Below are positions 42,667 through 53,014 of a stretch of 64,000 bases of DNA, in pieces. The notes under the pieces are model-generated. The model saw only the letters and a program-made list of their open reading frames with translations. It did not search any database and had not been told where the DNA came from. The stretch comes from Bradyrhizobium prioriisuperbiae (GTDB taxonomy: Bacteria > Pseudomonadota > Alphaproteobacteria > Rhizobiales > Xanthobacteraceae). The position numbers and the translations under genes were made by a program. The stretch lies in contig NZ_CP135921.1 in the NCBI RefSeq assembly GCF_032397745.1, forward strand, positions 1,550,001 to 1,614,000, written 5' to 3'. Position 1 is the stretch's first letter. Each line of letters opens with the position of its first letter.

Positions 42667-42689
42667 GCCTCGGCCGCATCGGCCGAGGC
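42667..42689 (-). terminator. hairpin between the two transporter cassettes
   Basis: GCCTCGGCC (42667-42675) and GGCCGAGGC (42681-42689) form a perfect 9-bp stem with a 5-base loop. Read leftward it is followed seven bases later by five T bases. It would partly end transcription after cassette 2 and before the cassette 1 binding-protein gene, or protect the upstream mRNA. Confidence 0.5.
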
Positions 42690-42781
42690 AGTTTCACTCA
42701 GTGCATGCACCTTTTCGCAGGTGTCTTGTTGAAAGCATGATCCACGGGATCACGCCCGATCGCGGCCGCGTTACGGACACG

Positions 42782-43690
42782 CTATTCCTTCACGGCGCCC
42801 GTCATCGCCGACACATAGTGCTCGACGAAGAAGGCGTAGAGAATCACCAGCGGCAGTGAACCGACGAAGGCGCCCGCCATCAGTGCGCCCCAGCGATAGA
42901 TATCGCCGTCGACGAACTCGTTGACGATCGCCACCGGCACGGTCTTGTTCGGCGTCGACGACAACAGCGTCAGCGCGTAGATGAACTCGTTCCAGCACAG
43001 TGTGAACGAGAAGATGAAGGCGGAGATCAGACCCGGCACCGCCAGCGGCAGGATGATCTTGACCAGGATCTGCCAGCGGCTGGCGCCGTCGATCAGCGCG
43101 CATTCCTCGAGTTCGAACGGGATGGTCTTGAAGTAGCCCATCAACAGCCAAGTCGAGAACGGGATTAAAAGCGTCGGATAGACCAGGATCAGCGCCATCG
43201 GCGAATCGAACAAGCCATAGGCCTGGATCACCGTGGCCATCGGGATGAACAGGATCGACGGCGGCACCAGATAGGCGAAGAAGATCGCGGCGCCCACGAA
43301 CGGCGCGCCCTTGAACTGCAGCCGCACGATCGAATAGGCCGCCAGCACCGAGGCCGCGATCGACAGGATGGTGGCGCCGGTTGCGACATACATCGTGTTC
43401 CAGAGCCAGCGCGGATACTGGGTTTCCAGCAGCAGCTTCTGAATGTGCTTCAGGGTCGGATGCACCACCCAGAACGGGTTGTAGGTCTCCATGTCGATCA
43501 GCTGGGCATCCGGTTTGATCGACGTCAGCGCCATCCAGTAGAACGGGAACAGCAGGACCACCAGGATGATGAACAGCGGGATATAGAGCGTGACGAGGCG
43601 CGACGGCAGCGTCTCGAGATAACTCATGCCCTCGGTGTGATCGCTGGCGTCTTTGGTCGACGCCACGTGGCCGGCAGCGGTGTCAGTCAT
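42782..43690 (-). CDS. carbohydrate ABC transporter permease (MalG type), cassette 2
   Basis: A 302-aa six-helix permease. ATG 43690 overlaps the end of the MalF-type gene by eight bases. The EAA loop ELEECALIDGASRWQILVKIILPLAVPGL and the C-terminal VEHYVSAMTGAVKE are almost the same as in cassette 1. It carries an N-terminal tail (TDTAAGHVASTKDASDHTEG) longer than its paralogue. Last gene of cassette 2, followed by the hairpin at 42667. Confidence 0.93.
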   Translation of the reverse strand: MTDTAAGHVASTKDASDHTEGMSYLETLPSRLVTLYIPLFIILVVLLFPFYWMALTSIKPDAQLIDMETYNPFWVVHPTLKHIQKLLLETQYPRWLWNTMYVATGATILSIAASVLAAYSIVRLQFKGAPFVGAAIFFAYLVPPSILFIPMATVIQAYGLFDSPMALILVYPTLLIPFSTWLLMGYFKTIPFELEECALIDGASRWQILVKIILPLAVPGLISAFIFSFTLCWNEFIYALTLLSSTPNKTVPVAIVNEFVDGDIYRWGALMAGAFVGSLPLVILYAFFVEHYVSAMTGAVKE

Positions 43691-44645
43691 TTTTGGTTCC
43701 ACCCTGCTGCCATTTGCGCTGCTGCAACCCGAACCAGGACAGTGTGATCGCCGCCAGCAGAAACGGGATCATTGCGGTGGCGATCGCGGCGCCTTCGCCG
43801 AGACGGCCGCTCAGGATCGCGCGCTGATAACTCAAGGTCGCCATCAGATGCGTGGCGTTGACCGGACCACCGCGGGTCATCGCCCAGATCAGCTGGAAGT
43901 CGGTGAAGGTGAACAGCACCGAGAACGTCATCACCACGGCGATGATCGGGGTCAGCAGCGGATAGGTGATGTAGCGGAAGCGCTGCCAGGGCGTAGCGCC
44001 GTCCAGCGTCGCCGCCTCGTACAGCGACGGCGACACCGTCTGCAGGCCGGCCAGCAGCGTGATCGCCACAAACGGCACGCCGCGCCAGATATTGGCGAAA
44101 ATCACGCTGCCGCGCGCCATGTTACCGTCGCCGAGAAAATTGATGTTCTCGGTGATCAGATGCATTTTCCGCAGCGACCAGGAAATGATCGAGAACTGCG
44201 CATCATAGATCCACCAGAACGCGATGGCCGAGAGCACGGTCGGCACGATGAAGGGAATCAACACCGCCGCGCGGATCAGCGCCTTGAACGGCATGTGCCG
44301 GTTCAGCAGCAGCGCCAGATACAGCCCGACCGCGAATTTGATGATGCTGGCGATGATCGTATAGAGCAGCGTGTTGAACACCGAGAGCCAGAACACGCTG
44401 TCGTCGGACAGCCACTGGTAATTCTCCAGGCCGACGAACTCGCCGACACGCCCGATCCGTGCATCGGTCAGGCTCAGCCACAGGCCGAGACCGAGCGGAT
44501 AGGCGAGAAACAGAATCAGGAATGCCGCCGCCGGCAGCATGAACCAGAAGGCCAGCCAGTTGCGGTTGGACCGAAGTTGTTGCCAGGCCAGCGTCAGACT
44601 TGACGGCTGCTGGCGCGACCCCGAGGAGGCTTCCAAAACGGCCAT
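43683..44645 (-). CDS. carbohydrate ABC transporter permease (MalF type), cassette 2
   Basis: A 320-aa six-helix permease; the ATG at 44645 (MAVLEASSGSRQQPS) is preferred to an upstream non-ATG start. The EAA loop is SLYEAATLDGATPWQRFRYITYPLL. VPTVLSAIAFWWIYDAQFSI and GDGNMARGSVIFANIWRGVPFVAITLLAGLQT parallel cassette 1 with a few changes. It lies 102 bases after its binding-protein gene and overlaps the next permease. Confidence 0.93.
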   Translation of the reverse strand: MAVLEASSGSRQQPSSLTLAWQQLRSNRNWLAFWFMLPAAAFLILFLAYPLGLGLWLSLTDARIGRVGEFVGLENYQWLSDDSVFWLSVFNTLLYTIIASIIKFAVGLYLALLLNRHMPFKALIRAAVLIPFIVPTVLSAIAFWWIYDAQFSIISWSLRKMHLITENINFLGDGNMARGSVIFANIWRGVPFVAITLLAGLQTVSPSLYEAATLDGATPWQRFRYITYPLLTPIIAVVMTFSVLFTFTDFQLIWAMTRGGPVNATHLMATLSYQRAILSGRLGEGAAIATAMIPFLLAAITLSWFGLQQRKWQQGGTKND

Positions 44646-44747
44646 ATCAGCGACTGCTCCGAATGTCAGAACCGGCCCCGGCGTCACGCCGGGCGGAAGA
44701 CGAAGTCTCGGCGCAAAAACAGAGCTGCGCCGAGACTGGTGTTTGAC

Positions 44748-46073
44748 TTACGAGCGATAGATTCGTTTTGCCTGCCGCTCCGCATTCGCGATCGATCCCT
44801 TCAGATCTTCGCGACCGGTGCAGTAGTTGGCGTACATGTCCACCACGATGAAGTCCGCGATCGCAGCCGCGGCCTTTTCGCCCAGCTTGCCGACGCCAGC
44901 CGGCGTCAGCGTGCGTTTGGCGACGTCGCGGTACGGCGTCACCTTGGGATCCGAGGTCCAGATCGGATTGGCATCATAGGCCGCGAGGAACGGCGAGAGG
45001 TAGCCCTGCGCGGCCCCGATCCAGGGATTGAACTGATCGGCCTCCTGCATGAAGGCGGCGAACGCCTTGCACGCCTGCGGGACCTTGGTGAACGAGAAGG
45101 TCAGGATCGGGAACGACAGATGCAGTTCGGTCGGCTTGCCGACCGGACCGATCGGCATGTAGGAGTGATTCATGTCGTCCGCGATCGCCTTGTTCTCTTT
45201 CTTCGCAGTGACATAGATCGAGATGCCGTTGTTGGTGCAGTACAGTTCGCCGGCCAGGAACGCCTTGTTGTTGGAACTGTCGTTCCAGGACGCGGTGCCG
45301 GGAATGAATGTCTCGTACAGCGCCTTGATGTACTCCAGCGACTTGGCGGTTTCCGGCGAGTTGATGATGACCTTGTCGTCCTTGTCGACCAGATAGCCGC
45401 CGTGCGACCACAACGCCCAGTGCAGCCAGCCATTGGCGTCACCTGACGCGTGTCCCATCGCCATGCCGGATGGGGTGTTGTTCTTCTTCAGCGCCTTGCA
45501 GAGTTCGAGGAAGCCCGCGGTGTCCTTCGGGAATTCCTTGAAGCCCGCTTTTTCGCAGGCCGAGATGCGATAGTTCAGCAGCGCACCGGTGGTCGCCACC
45601 GGAATGCCGAGCCATTTGTTGCCGACCTTGGCATAAGCCTCCGCCGAAGGTGCCCAGCCGCCATACTTGCCGCCGAGATAAGCGGCGACGTCGGCCATGT
45701 CGAGGCACTTCTCGGGAAACAAATGCGGCAGCGAATAGAGACCCCAGACCATGTCGAGGCCCTGGCCGGTGTTGGCGGCGACCGAGGCTTTGGGCTGGAT
45801 GTCGTCATAGGATTCGTTGGAGACGCTGACTTCGACGCCGGTCGCCTTGGTGAACGCCTGCACCATGGCCATGAACGCCTGGTCTTCGGCTTCGACGAAA
45901 CGCTTCCAGCGCAGCAGATTGATTTTCGCACCCGCTTCCGGCTTCCACTGCGAGGCCTGCGCCCACGCCTTGGCAAAGCCGAACAGCTGGTCGGCAGACA
46001 TCGCGGAAATACCTGCGGCGGCGGCAACGCCACCCTGCAGCAGTGAACGTCTGCTCGGATTGAAGTCAGTCAT
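44748..46073 (-). CDS. sugar/sugar-acid ABC transporter binding protein, Tat-exported, cassette 2
   Basis: A 441-aa family-1 binding protein. ATG 46073 has AAGGAGG eight bases upstream; an ATG two codons earlier would be too close to that site. The Tat signal is SRRSLLQGGVAAAAG. It is a clear paralogue of the cassette 1 protein across the whole length (INLLRWKRFVEAED against IRVLRWKQFIQAEF; NPIWTSDPKVTPYRD against NPIWTSDAKITPFRD). It comes first after the ATPase gene, so it is probably the more strongly expressed of the two. Confidence 0.92.
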   Translation of the reverse strand: MTDFNPSRRSLLQGGVAAAAGISAMSADQLFGFAKAWAQASQWKPEAGAKINLLRWKRFVEAEDQAFMAMVQAFTKATGVEVSVSNESYDDIQPKASVAANTGQGLDMVWGLYSLPHLFPEKCLDMADVAAYLGGKYGGWAPSAEAYAKVGNKWLGIPVATTGALLNYRISACEKAGFKEFPKDTAGFLELCKALKKNNTPSGMAMGHASGDANGWLHWALWSHGGYLVDKDDKVIINSPETAKSLEYIKALYETFIPGTASWNDSSNNKAFLAGELYCTNNGISIYVTAKKENKAIADDMNHSYMPIGPVGKPTELHLSFPILTFSFTKVPQACKAFAAFMQEADQFNPWIGAAQGYLSPFLAAYDANPIWTSDPKVTPYRDVAKRTLTPAGVGKLGEKAAAAIADFIVVDMYANYCTGREDLKGSIANAERQAKRIYRS

Positions 46074-46230
46074 CCTCATTCCTCCTTTTTGCGCCGGCTT
46101 GTGATGTGCCGGCTGCTTCACGTCGGACCGTTGGTTTTTTGGTTTTGTTCGTGTCGTCTTTTGTCTCGTCGAGCTTCGCCGCAATCCTCGGTACGACGAA
46201 ACTCCTCTTAATCTTGCCGAGAAAGCGCTC

Positions 46231-47292
<1,062 letters not shown>

Positions 47293-47502
47293 GCAGTCCC
47301 TCCTGAATGAGCTGAGCGGGTATAGCAACGGCTACCCTCGCTTTTTCTTATTGTTTGTTAGCGGTTCATCTCTGTGCGCGGATTATACTCGGGTATTTCA
47401 TACTCGACATTTCACATTCCCGTCGAGCCATGTTCGTGCCGCCCCATTGCCGACGCTGCTGAAAAATTGACCTGACCGCAGGGGCCGTCACCATGCATTT
47501 TT

Positions 47503-47522
47503 TGCTTGTGATTGCTTGTGAT
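47503..47522. repeat. two tandem 10-base repeats in the divergent control region
   Basis: TGCTTGTGAT occurs twice with no gap (47503-47512 and 47513-47522). The repeat period is close to one turn of DNA, which would suit side-by-side binding of a regulator. The function is inferred from position. Confidence 0.5.
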
Positions 47523-47668
47523 TGTTTCGTCGATGCAGCCGCACCATACTCCGTCGAAACATTCTCGGTCGCTGCCGACGTTCGCAGCAACCCAGATGTC
47601 GGGTCATGCATCCGTCATCGTGCTGCTGTTCCCAGTCTTGACTTGCCGTCACCTAACCATGCTCGTAC

Positions 47669-47680
47669 ATTGCATGCAAT
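47669..47680. promoter_or_regulatory. 12-base palindrome, candidate GntR-type operator
   Basis: ATTGCATGCAAT is a perfect palindrome about 190 bases before the dehydratase start. GntR (FadR-subfamily) regulators of sugar-acid genes often bind short A/T-ended palindromes of this size, so it is a reasonable operator candidate. Not proven. Confidence 0.45.
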
Positions 47681-47867
47681 AGCCCGAAATGATCGCACGA
47701 TGGATCGTTCTCGACGTATCGGCGGCAAAGATAATGCCGCCAACCGATCGAGGAACACGCCGAAAAAAATGTATCATGACGGGCGGCGGCGCCGGGCGTT
47801 GGACATCACGCCAAAACGGTGACGTGAATTCTAGACGATCACACCAGTGTGCACTGCGGGAGAAACA

Positions 47868-49676
47868 ATGAAGAAGCCGGAAACTGCCTCAGAACGACCC
47901 CATCTCCGCTCCAGGCGCTGGTTCAACGACCCGTCCAATCCCGGCATGACCGCGCTCTATCTCGAGCGCTACCTGAATTATGGGCTGACCCGCGAAGAGC
48001 TGCAGTCCGGCAAGCCGATCATCGGCATCGCGCAGACCGGAAACGATCTCTCACCGTGCAACCGGCATCATCTCGAACTCGCACATCGTGTCCGCGAAGG
48101 CATTCGCGAGGCCGGCGGCATCGCGATGGAATTCCCCACGCACCCGATCCAGGAAACCGGCAAGCGGCCAACCGCAGCCCTCGATCGCAACCTGGCGTAT
48201 CTCGGCCTGGTCGAAATCCTGTTCGGCTATCCACTCGATGGCGTGGTTCTGACCACCGGTTGCGACAAGACGACGCCGGCCTGCCTGATGGCGGCGGCCA
48301 CCGTCAACCTGCCGGCGATCGTGCTGTCCGGCGGACCCATGCTGAACGGCTGGTTCAACGGCGAACGCACCGGTTCGGGCACCGTGGTGTGGAAATCGCG
48401 CGAAAAACTCGCCGCCGGCGAGATCGACTATGAAGAGTTCATGCAGATCGTGGCGTCGTCGGCTCCCTCCGTCGGCCACTGCAACACCATGGGCACGGCC
48501 TCGACCATGAATTCGCTGGCGGAAGCGCTCGGCATGTCGCTGCCGGGCTGCGCCGCTATACCGGCGCCCTACCGCGAGCGCGGCCAGATTGCCTATGAAA
48601 CCGGCAAGCGGATTGTCGACATGGTCTGGGAAGACCTGAAACCCTCCGACATCCTCACCCGCAAGGCGTTCGAAAATGCCATCGTGGTCAACTCCGCGAT
48701 CGGCGGCTCGACCAACGCGCCGATCCATATCAATGCACTGGCACGCCATATTGGTGTGGAACTGAAGATCGAGGACTGGCAGAGCGTCGGCCACGACGTG
48801 CCGCTGCTGGTCAACCTGCAACCGGCCGGCTTCTACCTCGGCGAGGAGTACCACCGCGCCGGCGGCGTCCCGACCGTGGTGCGCGAACTGATGCAGCACA
48901 AGCGCATCCACGAAGACGCCATCACCGTCAACGGCCGCACCATGGGCGACAACTGCCGGGACGCCGCCAAGGTCGACGGCGACGTGATCTGGAGTTACGA
49001 CAAGCCGATGGTCAAGGACGCTGGCTTTATCGTCCTGCACGGCAATCTGTTCGATTCCGCAATCATGAAGACCAGCGTGATCTCCAAGGAGTTCCGCGAT
49101 CGTTATCTGTCCGACCCGAAAAGCCCGAACGCCTTCAATGGCCGGGCCATCGTGTTCGAGGGGCCGGAAGACTATCATCATCGGATCGACGATCCCGAAC
49201 TGAACATTGACGAACACTGCATGCTGTTCGTGCGCGGCGTCGGCCCGATCGGCTATCCCGGCGGCGCCGAAGTCGTGAACATGCAGCCGCCGGCGGCACT
49301 GATCAAACGCGGCATCCACGCCCTGCCCTGCATCGGAGACGGCCGGCAGTCCGGCACCTCCGGATCGCCCTCGATCCTCAACGCCTCGCCGGAGGCCGCG
49401 GCCGACGGCGGACTGGCGCTGCTCAAGACCGGCGACCGCGTCCGCATCGACCTCAACAAGGGCGAAGCCAACATCCTGATCAGCGATGAAGAGCTCGCGG
49501 AGCGAAAAGCCGCGCTGAAGGCCAAAGGCGGCTTCGGCTATCCGGCAAACCAGACCCCGTGGCAGGAGCTCTATCGCAACACCGTCGGCCAGCAATCGAC
49601 CGGCGCCTGCATGGAGCTTGCGACACGGTACCAGAACATCGCCGGCACGGTGGGCGTGGCGCGCGATAATCATTGA
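47868..49676 (+). CDS. IlvD/EDD-family sugar-acid dehydratase
   Basis: A 602-aa iron-sulfur dehydratase that removes water from an aldonic acid to give a 2-keto-3-deoxy acid. Cluster cysteines are Cys64 (LSPCNRHH), Cys132 ([10 protein letters not shown], with the metal-site Lys134) and Cys205 ([11 protein letters not shown]). Length and motifs match the arabinonate/xylonate dehydratase branch rather than IlvD itself (which makes branched amino acids). The ATG at 47868 has GGGAGAAAC upstream. It opens the rightward operon opposite the transporter genes and supplies KdgK and Eda. The exact acid is not settled. Confidence 0.92.
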   Translation: MKKPETASERPHLRSRRWFNDPSNPGMTALYLERYLNYGLTREELQSGKPIIGIAQTGNDLSPCNRHHLELAHRVREGIREAGGIAMEFPTHPIQETGKRPTAALDRNLAYLGLVEILFGYPLDGVVLTTGCDKTTPACLMAAATVNLPAIVLSGGPMLNGWFNGERTGSGTVVWKSREKLAAGEIDYEEFMQIVASSAPSVGHCNTMGTASTMNSLAEALGMSLPGCAAIPAPYRERGQIAYETGKRIVDMVWEDLKPSDILTRKAFENAIVVNSAIGGSTNAPIHINALARHIGVELKIEDWQSVGHDVPLLVNLQPAGFYLGEEYHRAGGVPTVVRELMQHKRIHEDAITVNGRTMGDNCRDAAKVDGDVIWSYDKPMVKDAGFIVLHGNLFDSAIMKTSVISKEFRDRYLSDPKSPNAFNGRAIVFEGPEDYHHRIDDPELNIDEHCMLFVRGVGPIGYPGGAEVVNMQPPAALIKRGIHALPCIGDGRQSGTSGSPSILNASPEAAADGGLALLKTGDRVRIDLNKGEANILISDEELAERKAALKAKGGFGYPANQTPWQELYRNTVGQQSTGACMELATRYQNIAGTVGVARDNH

Positions 49677-49683
49677 CGATCAT

Positions 49684-49754
49684 GTAGCCCGGGTGAGCGA
49701 AGCGACACCCGGGATCTGCCCCGGATGTCGCGCTCACGCGCTCATCCGGGCTAC
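49684..49754. repeat. GTAGCCCGG-type palindromic repeat, copy 3
   Basis: Starts GTAGCCCGGGTGAGCG and ends CGCTCATCCGGGCTAC. Unlike the other copies it lies between two genes read in the same direction (dehydratase and the first SDR), seven bases after the dehydratase stop. A different palindromic repeat follows at once (49764). Confidence 0.85.
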
Positions 49755-49763
49755 GGACATTTC

Positions 49764-49853
49764 CCCTCATCCTGAGGAGCAGGCGCAGCCTGCGTCTCGA
49801 AGGATGAGGCCACATGGTTCGAGACGGCGCTGCGCGCCTCCTCACCATGAGGA
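49764..49853. repeat. CCTCATCCTGAGG-type palindromic repeat
   Basis: CCTCATCCT (49765 on) pairs with AGGATGAGG (49801-49809), with an inner GGCGCAGCC / GGCTGCGCC-like stem. A second partial unit follows (CACATGGTTCGAGACGGCG ... CTCACCATGAGG, to about 49853). Repeats of this look are widespread in the presumed family. It separates the dehydratase from the first SDR. Confidence 0.7.
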
Positions 49854-49901
49854 GTGACATTCTCGACACTGCGCCAATGCAGAAACACCCATGAGGACAT
49901 C

Positions 49902-50633
49902 ATGACTGACCGACTGAAAGGCAAACGCGCCGTTGTCACCGCTGCGGCTGCGGGCATCGGGCGCGCCTGCGCCATCGCCTTCGCGCGCGAAGGGGCTACC
50001 GTGATTGCCACCGACATCAATGAAGCTGGCATCGCGACCCTGGGCAAGGACGGCATCGCTGAGACCACGCGGCTGGACGTGCGCAACACCGCCGAGGTCA
50101 ATGCCTTCGCCAAGCGTGTCGGCAAGATCGACATCCTGCTCAATGCGGCCGGCTTCGTGCATCACGGCACCATCCTGGACTGCTCGGAGGAGGATTTTGA
50201 CTTCTCGTTCGACCTCAACGTCAAGTCGATGCACCGGACCATCAGGGCCTTCCTGCCGGAGATGCTGGCGGGCGGCGGCGGCAGCATTGTCAACATCTCG
50301 TCCTGCGCGGCGTTGCGGCCCCCGGCCAACCGTTACGTCTACAGCGCCTCCAAGGCGGCCGTCTCGCTGCTGACGCGCTCGGTTGCATCAGACTTCATCA
50401 CCCAGGGCATCCGCTGCAACAGCATCTGCCCCGGCACCGTGGAAACGCCTTCGATGCTGGAGCGCGCCGCCGCCGCGGGTCCCGATGGCCGCGAAAAATT
50501 CGTCAGCCGCCAGAAGATGGGCCGTCTCGGCACCGCGGAAGAAATCGCGGCCATGGCGATTTATCTCGGAAGTGATGAGAGCGCGTTCACCACCGGCGTC
50601 GACCTCGTGGTCGACGGCGGGTACATGCTCTAG
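49902..50633 (+). CDS. SDR-family dehydrogenase, 2-keto-3-deoxy-L-fuconate dehydrogenase/BDH2-like
   Basis: A 243-aa classical SDR. The cofactor loop reads TAAAAGIGRA rather than the usual TGxxxGIG, as in the BDH2/2-keto-3-deoxy-fuconate dehydrogenase branch. The catalytic Ser and Tyr-x-x-x-Lys are in NISSCAALRPPANRYVYSASK. ATG 49902 is preferred; the frame before it is repeat sequence. It may oxidise a 2-keto-3-deoxy acid produced by the dehydratase upstream. The stop codon TAG lies inside a long hairpin repeat. Confidence 0.87.
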   Translation: MTDRLKGKRAVVTAAAAGIGRACAIAFAREGATVIATDINEAGIATLGKDGIAETTRLDVRNTAEVNAFAKRVGKIDILLNAAGFVHHGTILDCSEEDFDFSFDLNVKSMHRTIRAFLPEMLAGGGGSIVNISSCAALRPPANRYVYSASKAAVSLLTRSVASDFITQGIRCNSICPGTVETPSMLERAAAAGPDGREKFVSRQKMGRLGTAEEIAAMAIYLGSDESAFTTGVDLVVDGGYML

Positions 50634-50728
50634 AGTTTCCGTTCCGATAGAATCGGAACGGAAACTCTAGATTCTTATTTTGACGCGTTTTCTTCACGCG
50701 AACCGGTATCCACTTCGCTCGAAAACGC
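50630..50728. repeat. bipartite double-hairpin repeat, copy B, overlapping a stop codon
   Basis: First hairpin: CTAGAGTTTCCGTTCCGAT (50630-50648) with its exact complement at 50652-50670, a 19-bp stem and a 3-base loop. After 14 bases, GCGTTTTC (50685-50692) pairs with GAAAACGC (50721-50728) around the core AACCGGTATCCACTT. The layout matches copy A at 18011. The TAG stop of the SDR gene (50631-50633) is inside the first arm. Confidence 0.88.
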
Positions 50729-50765
50729 TATGACGTCGACCCGCGACGCGAGCAAAGGAGCCAGC

Positions 50766-51512
50766 ATGAACGAGATCGATCTGAAGGGGCGCTGCGCCGT
50801 CGTCACCGGCGGCGCGCAGGGGTTTGGCCGCGCCATCACCGAGCGGTTTGTCGCCTCCGGCGCCAAGGTTGCGATCTGGGATGTGGACCAGGCGCTGATG
50901 GACAAGACCGCCAAGGAGATCGGCACCGCGGTGACGACGTTCAAGGTCGACGCGGCGGATCTGGCGGCCGTGGAGGCGGCGCGGGACAAGACCCTCGCCG
51001 CACTCGGCGGCATCGACATCCTCGTCAACAATGCGGGCATCGCCGGCGTCAATCGCACGGTCTGGGAAACCGACTACGACGAATGGCGCAAGGTGATGCG
51101 CATTAACCTCGACGGCCCCTTCATCTGCTGCAAGGCCATCGTGCCGACCATGATCAAGCAGAACTACGGGCGGATCATCAACATCTCCTCGGTCGCCGGC
51201 AAGGAAGGCAATCCCAACGCCGCGCACTACTCGGCCTCGAAAGCCGGCGTGATCGCGCTGACCAAGTCGCTGGGCAAGGAACTGGCCAACACCCAGATCG
51301 CGGTCAACGCCGTGACACCGGCCGCAGCGCGCACCGCGATATTCGACCAGATGACCCAGCAGCACATCGACTTCATGCTGTCGAAGATTCCACGCGGACG
51401 TTTTGTGCTGGTGGAAGAACTGGCGGCGATGGTGGCCTGGATGGCGTCGGAGGAGTGCGCGTTCACCACGGGTGCGGTGTTCGACATTTCGGGCGGGCGG
51501 GCGACGTATTAA
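50766..51512 (+). CDS. SDR-family oxidoreductase
   Basis: A 248-aa classical SDR with TGGAQGFGRAI cofactor loop, NNAG (VNNAGIAGVN), Ser (NISSVAG) and Tyr-x-x-x-Lys (HYSASKAG). AAAGGAG lies just before the ATG at 50766. It ends FDISGGRATY. It is likely to act in the same sugar-acid pathway, perhaps oxidising the sugar or lactone precursor, but the substrate is not readable. It is the last gene of the rightward operon and converges with the YdcF-like gene. Confidence 0.88.
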   Translation: MNEIDLKGRCAVVTGGAQGFGRAITERFVASGAKVAIWDVDQALMDKTAKEIGTAVTTFKVDAADLAAVEAARDKTLAALGGIDILVNNAGIAGVNRTVWETDYDEWRKVMRINLDGPFICCKAIVPTMIKQNYGRIINISSVAGKEGNPNAAHYSASKAGVIALTKSLGKELANTQIAVNAVTPAAARTAIFDQMTQQHIDFMLSKIPRGRFVLVEELAAMVAWMASEECAFTTGAVFDISGGRATY

Positions 51513-51517
51513 GATCC

Positions 51518-51590
51518 GTAGCCTAATGAGCGAAGCGACACCCGGGACGGCGCGCCCCGGATATCGCGCTGACGCGCTCATCCGGGCTAC
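51518..51590. repeat. GTAGCCCGG-type palindromic repeat, copy 4 (diverged left end)
   Basis: The left end is altered to GTAGCCTAATGAGCG; the right end is the standard CGCTCATCCGGGCTAC. It begins six bases after the SDR stop and ends 14 bases before the YdcF-like stop, in a convergent gap. Confidence 0.8.
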
Positions 51591-51603
51591 AGATAACTGA
51601 CGC

Positions 51604-52308
51604 TCACACCGGCCACTCCGCGATAAACCCCTTCGCCTTGTACGGCGCGATCTTGTCCCATTCCGCCAGCACCAGGGCGCGCAGGGCCGGATCGGTGTGC
51701 CAGAGCTCCAGCGGGGTGGCGAAGCTGTTGACCGTGACCAGCATCTTGTCCACCTCCGGCCAGTACCGGTGCAGCGTCATGGGATAGCGGCGCGAGGTCC
51801 AGGCGTTGCCGAGGCAAATCACGCTGCGGATATTGGCGCGGCCCAGGCGCGCATCGATCACCGGCAGGGAGAAGAAAACATTCTCGCCGGTGTTGGTGGC
51901 CCGGTGTTCTTCCAGGATCACGTCCGCCGGCACGCCGAGCGCGACCATGGCGGACTTTATGACAGCACACTCGGAGGCATCGCCGCCGGGCGTCACCCCG
52001 CCGCTGACAATGGCGAAACGGAACATGCGATCCTGCCAGAGCCGGCAGGCGGCCGCGACCCGCTGCGCCACGCCCTCCCGGGTGCCGAACACGAACAGCA
52101 GGTCGGCCGGCTTGAGCGGGGTTTTAGGAAAATGCGCCGCATTGATCGCGGCGATGTCTTCTGCGCTCGGCATGCGGCGGGATCGGTCGTCCATGGCTTG
52201 CACCCCGGAATCAGATGGGTGGAGCATGCGGCGCGGCAGCGCGCCGGCCAACACACGTTGGATTGCGGCCTGTTTCAGTGGGTGAGCCCCGGCCCGAAGC
52301 CGCGACAT
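51604..52308 (-). CDS. YdcF/SanA-like (DUF218) protein
   Basis: A 234-aa protein of the YdcF/ElyC fold. ATG 52308 has GGAGG seven bases upstream, so I keep the long N-terminus; an internal ATG at codon 39 is the alternative. Landmarks are ADLLFVFGTREGVAQRVAAACRLWQD, AIVSGGVTPGGDASECAVIKSAMVALGVPADVILEEHRATNTGENV and ICLGNAWTSRRYPMTLHRYWP. Relatives affect envelope permeability or bind nucleotide cofactors, but the reaction is unknown. Confidence 0.82.
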   Translation of the reverse strand: MSRLRAGAHPLKQAAIQRVLAGALPRRMLHPSDSGVQAMDDRSRRMPSAEDIAAINAAHFPKTPLKPADLLFVFGTREGVAQRVAAACRLWQDRMFRFAIVSGGVTPGGDASECAVIKSAMVALGVPADVILEEHRATNTGENVFFSLPVIDARLGRANIRSVICLGNAWTSRRYPMTLHRYWPEVDKMLVTVNSFATPLELWHTDPALRALVLAEWDKIAPYKAKGFIAEWPV

Positions 52309-52476
52309 AATGGCCCTCCGATCCGTTGCCCGGTTAACCGGGAGCCGAAGGGGCCGCCCCGCGCCCCGAATCTGAGGTTATGATCGACCCGACACCGCCG
52401 CTGTCGCCCGAAAGTCGGGACAATGGCGGGGTGCTGACGTGGTGTCCGCCCCTTTCCCTGCCTTAGGGTCCCTTCG

Positions 52477-52995
52477 ATGACGGATGAAACTCACATGCTG
52501 GTGCAGAAGCTCAGGGTCCGGCGCGGCTGGTCGCAAGAACAGCTGGCCGAGCTGACCGGGTTGAGCGTCCGGACCATTCAGCGGATCGAACGCGGCCAGG
52601 CGGCCAGCGCCGAATCGCTGAAGGCCCTTGCATCGGTTTTCGAAATCGACTTCGCCACCTTGAGGGAGCCGCAAATGCCAGCCACCGCAGAATCCCAGAT
52701 CAGCGCCAACCATGTCGGCGCCAACGACGTCAGTGCCGAGGAGGCCCTGGCCCTTGCACATGTCCGCAAGATCAAAGGCTTTTATATGCACATTGCCCAG
52801 TATGCCCTGGTGATGGGGGTCCTGACGGTCGTCAACCTCCTGATCTATCCGCACCGTCTCTGGGTGATCTGGCCGGCGCTGGGCTGGGGCATTGGGCTCG
52901 CCCTGCACGGACTTCAGACCTTCGACAAGATCCCGTTCCTGAACGGCGCATGGGAAAAACGACAGGTCGAAAAGCGCCTGGGGCGCGAACTCTGA
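52477..52995 (+). CDS. XRE-family DNA-binding protein with 2TM domain
   Basis: A 172-aa protein. The helix-turn-helix is at about residues 8-62 (LRVRRGWSQEQLAELTGLSVRTIQRIERGQ). A C-terminal region (about 100-160) has two membrane helices (IAQYALVMGVLTVVNLLIYP and LWVIWPALGWGIGLALHGLQTF), the 2TM domain found behind such regulators. So it is a membrane-tethered DNA-binding protein, probably regulating nearby genes. It is followed 19 bases later by a YciB-like gene. Confidence 0.87.
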   Translation: MTDETHMLVQKLRVRRGWSQEQLAELTGLSVRTIQRIERGQAASAESLKALASVFEIDFATLREPQMPATAESQISANHVGANDVSAEEALALAHVRKIKGFYMHIAQYALVMGVLTVVNLLIYPHRLWVIWPALGWGIGLALHGLQTFDKIPFLNGAWEKRQVEKRLGREL

Positions 52996-53014
52996 ACGGC
53001 TGGGGAGTTCACCG

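Larger units (their letters stand above)
47293..47867. other. divergent control region of the sugar-acid island
   Basis: A 575-base gap between the leftward transporter operon and the rightward dehydratase operon. It holds two tandem 10-base repeats and a 12-base palindrome (separate entries), and an A+T-rich patch about 47490-47530. No regulator gene is in the island, so the controlling protein is coded elsewhere. An open frame at 47366-47611 on the minus strand has no family features and is left out. Confidence 0.6.

Noticed and set aside
47366..47611. An 81-codon open frame in the control region of the sugar-acid island
   Set aside because: No ribosome site of note, no family features, and it covers the tandem repeats that look regulatory.
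48051..49673. A 540-codon open frame on the minus strand opposite the dehydratase
   Set aside because: The plus strand codes an intact IlvD/EDD protein with cluster cysteines; the reverse frame has no recognisable domain.
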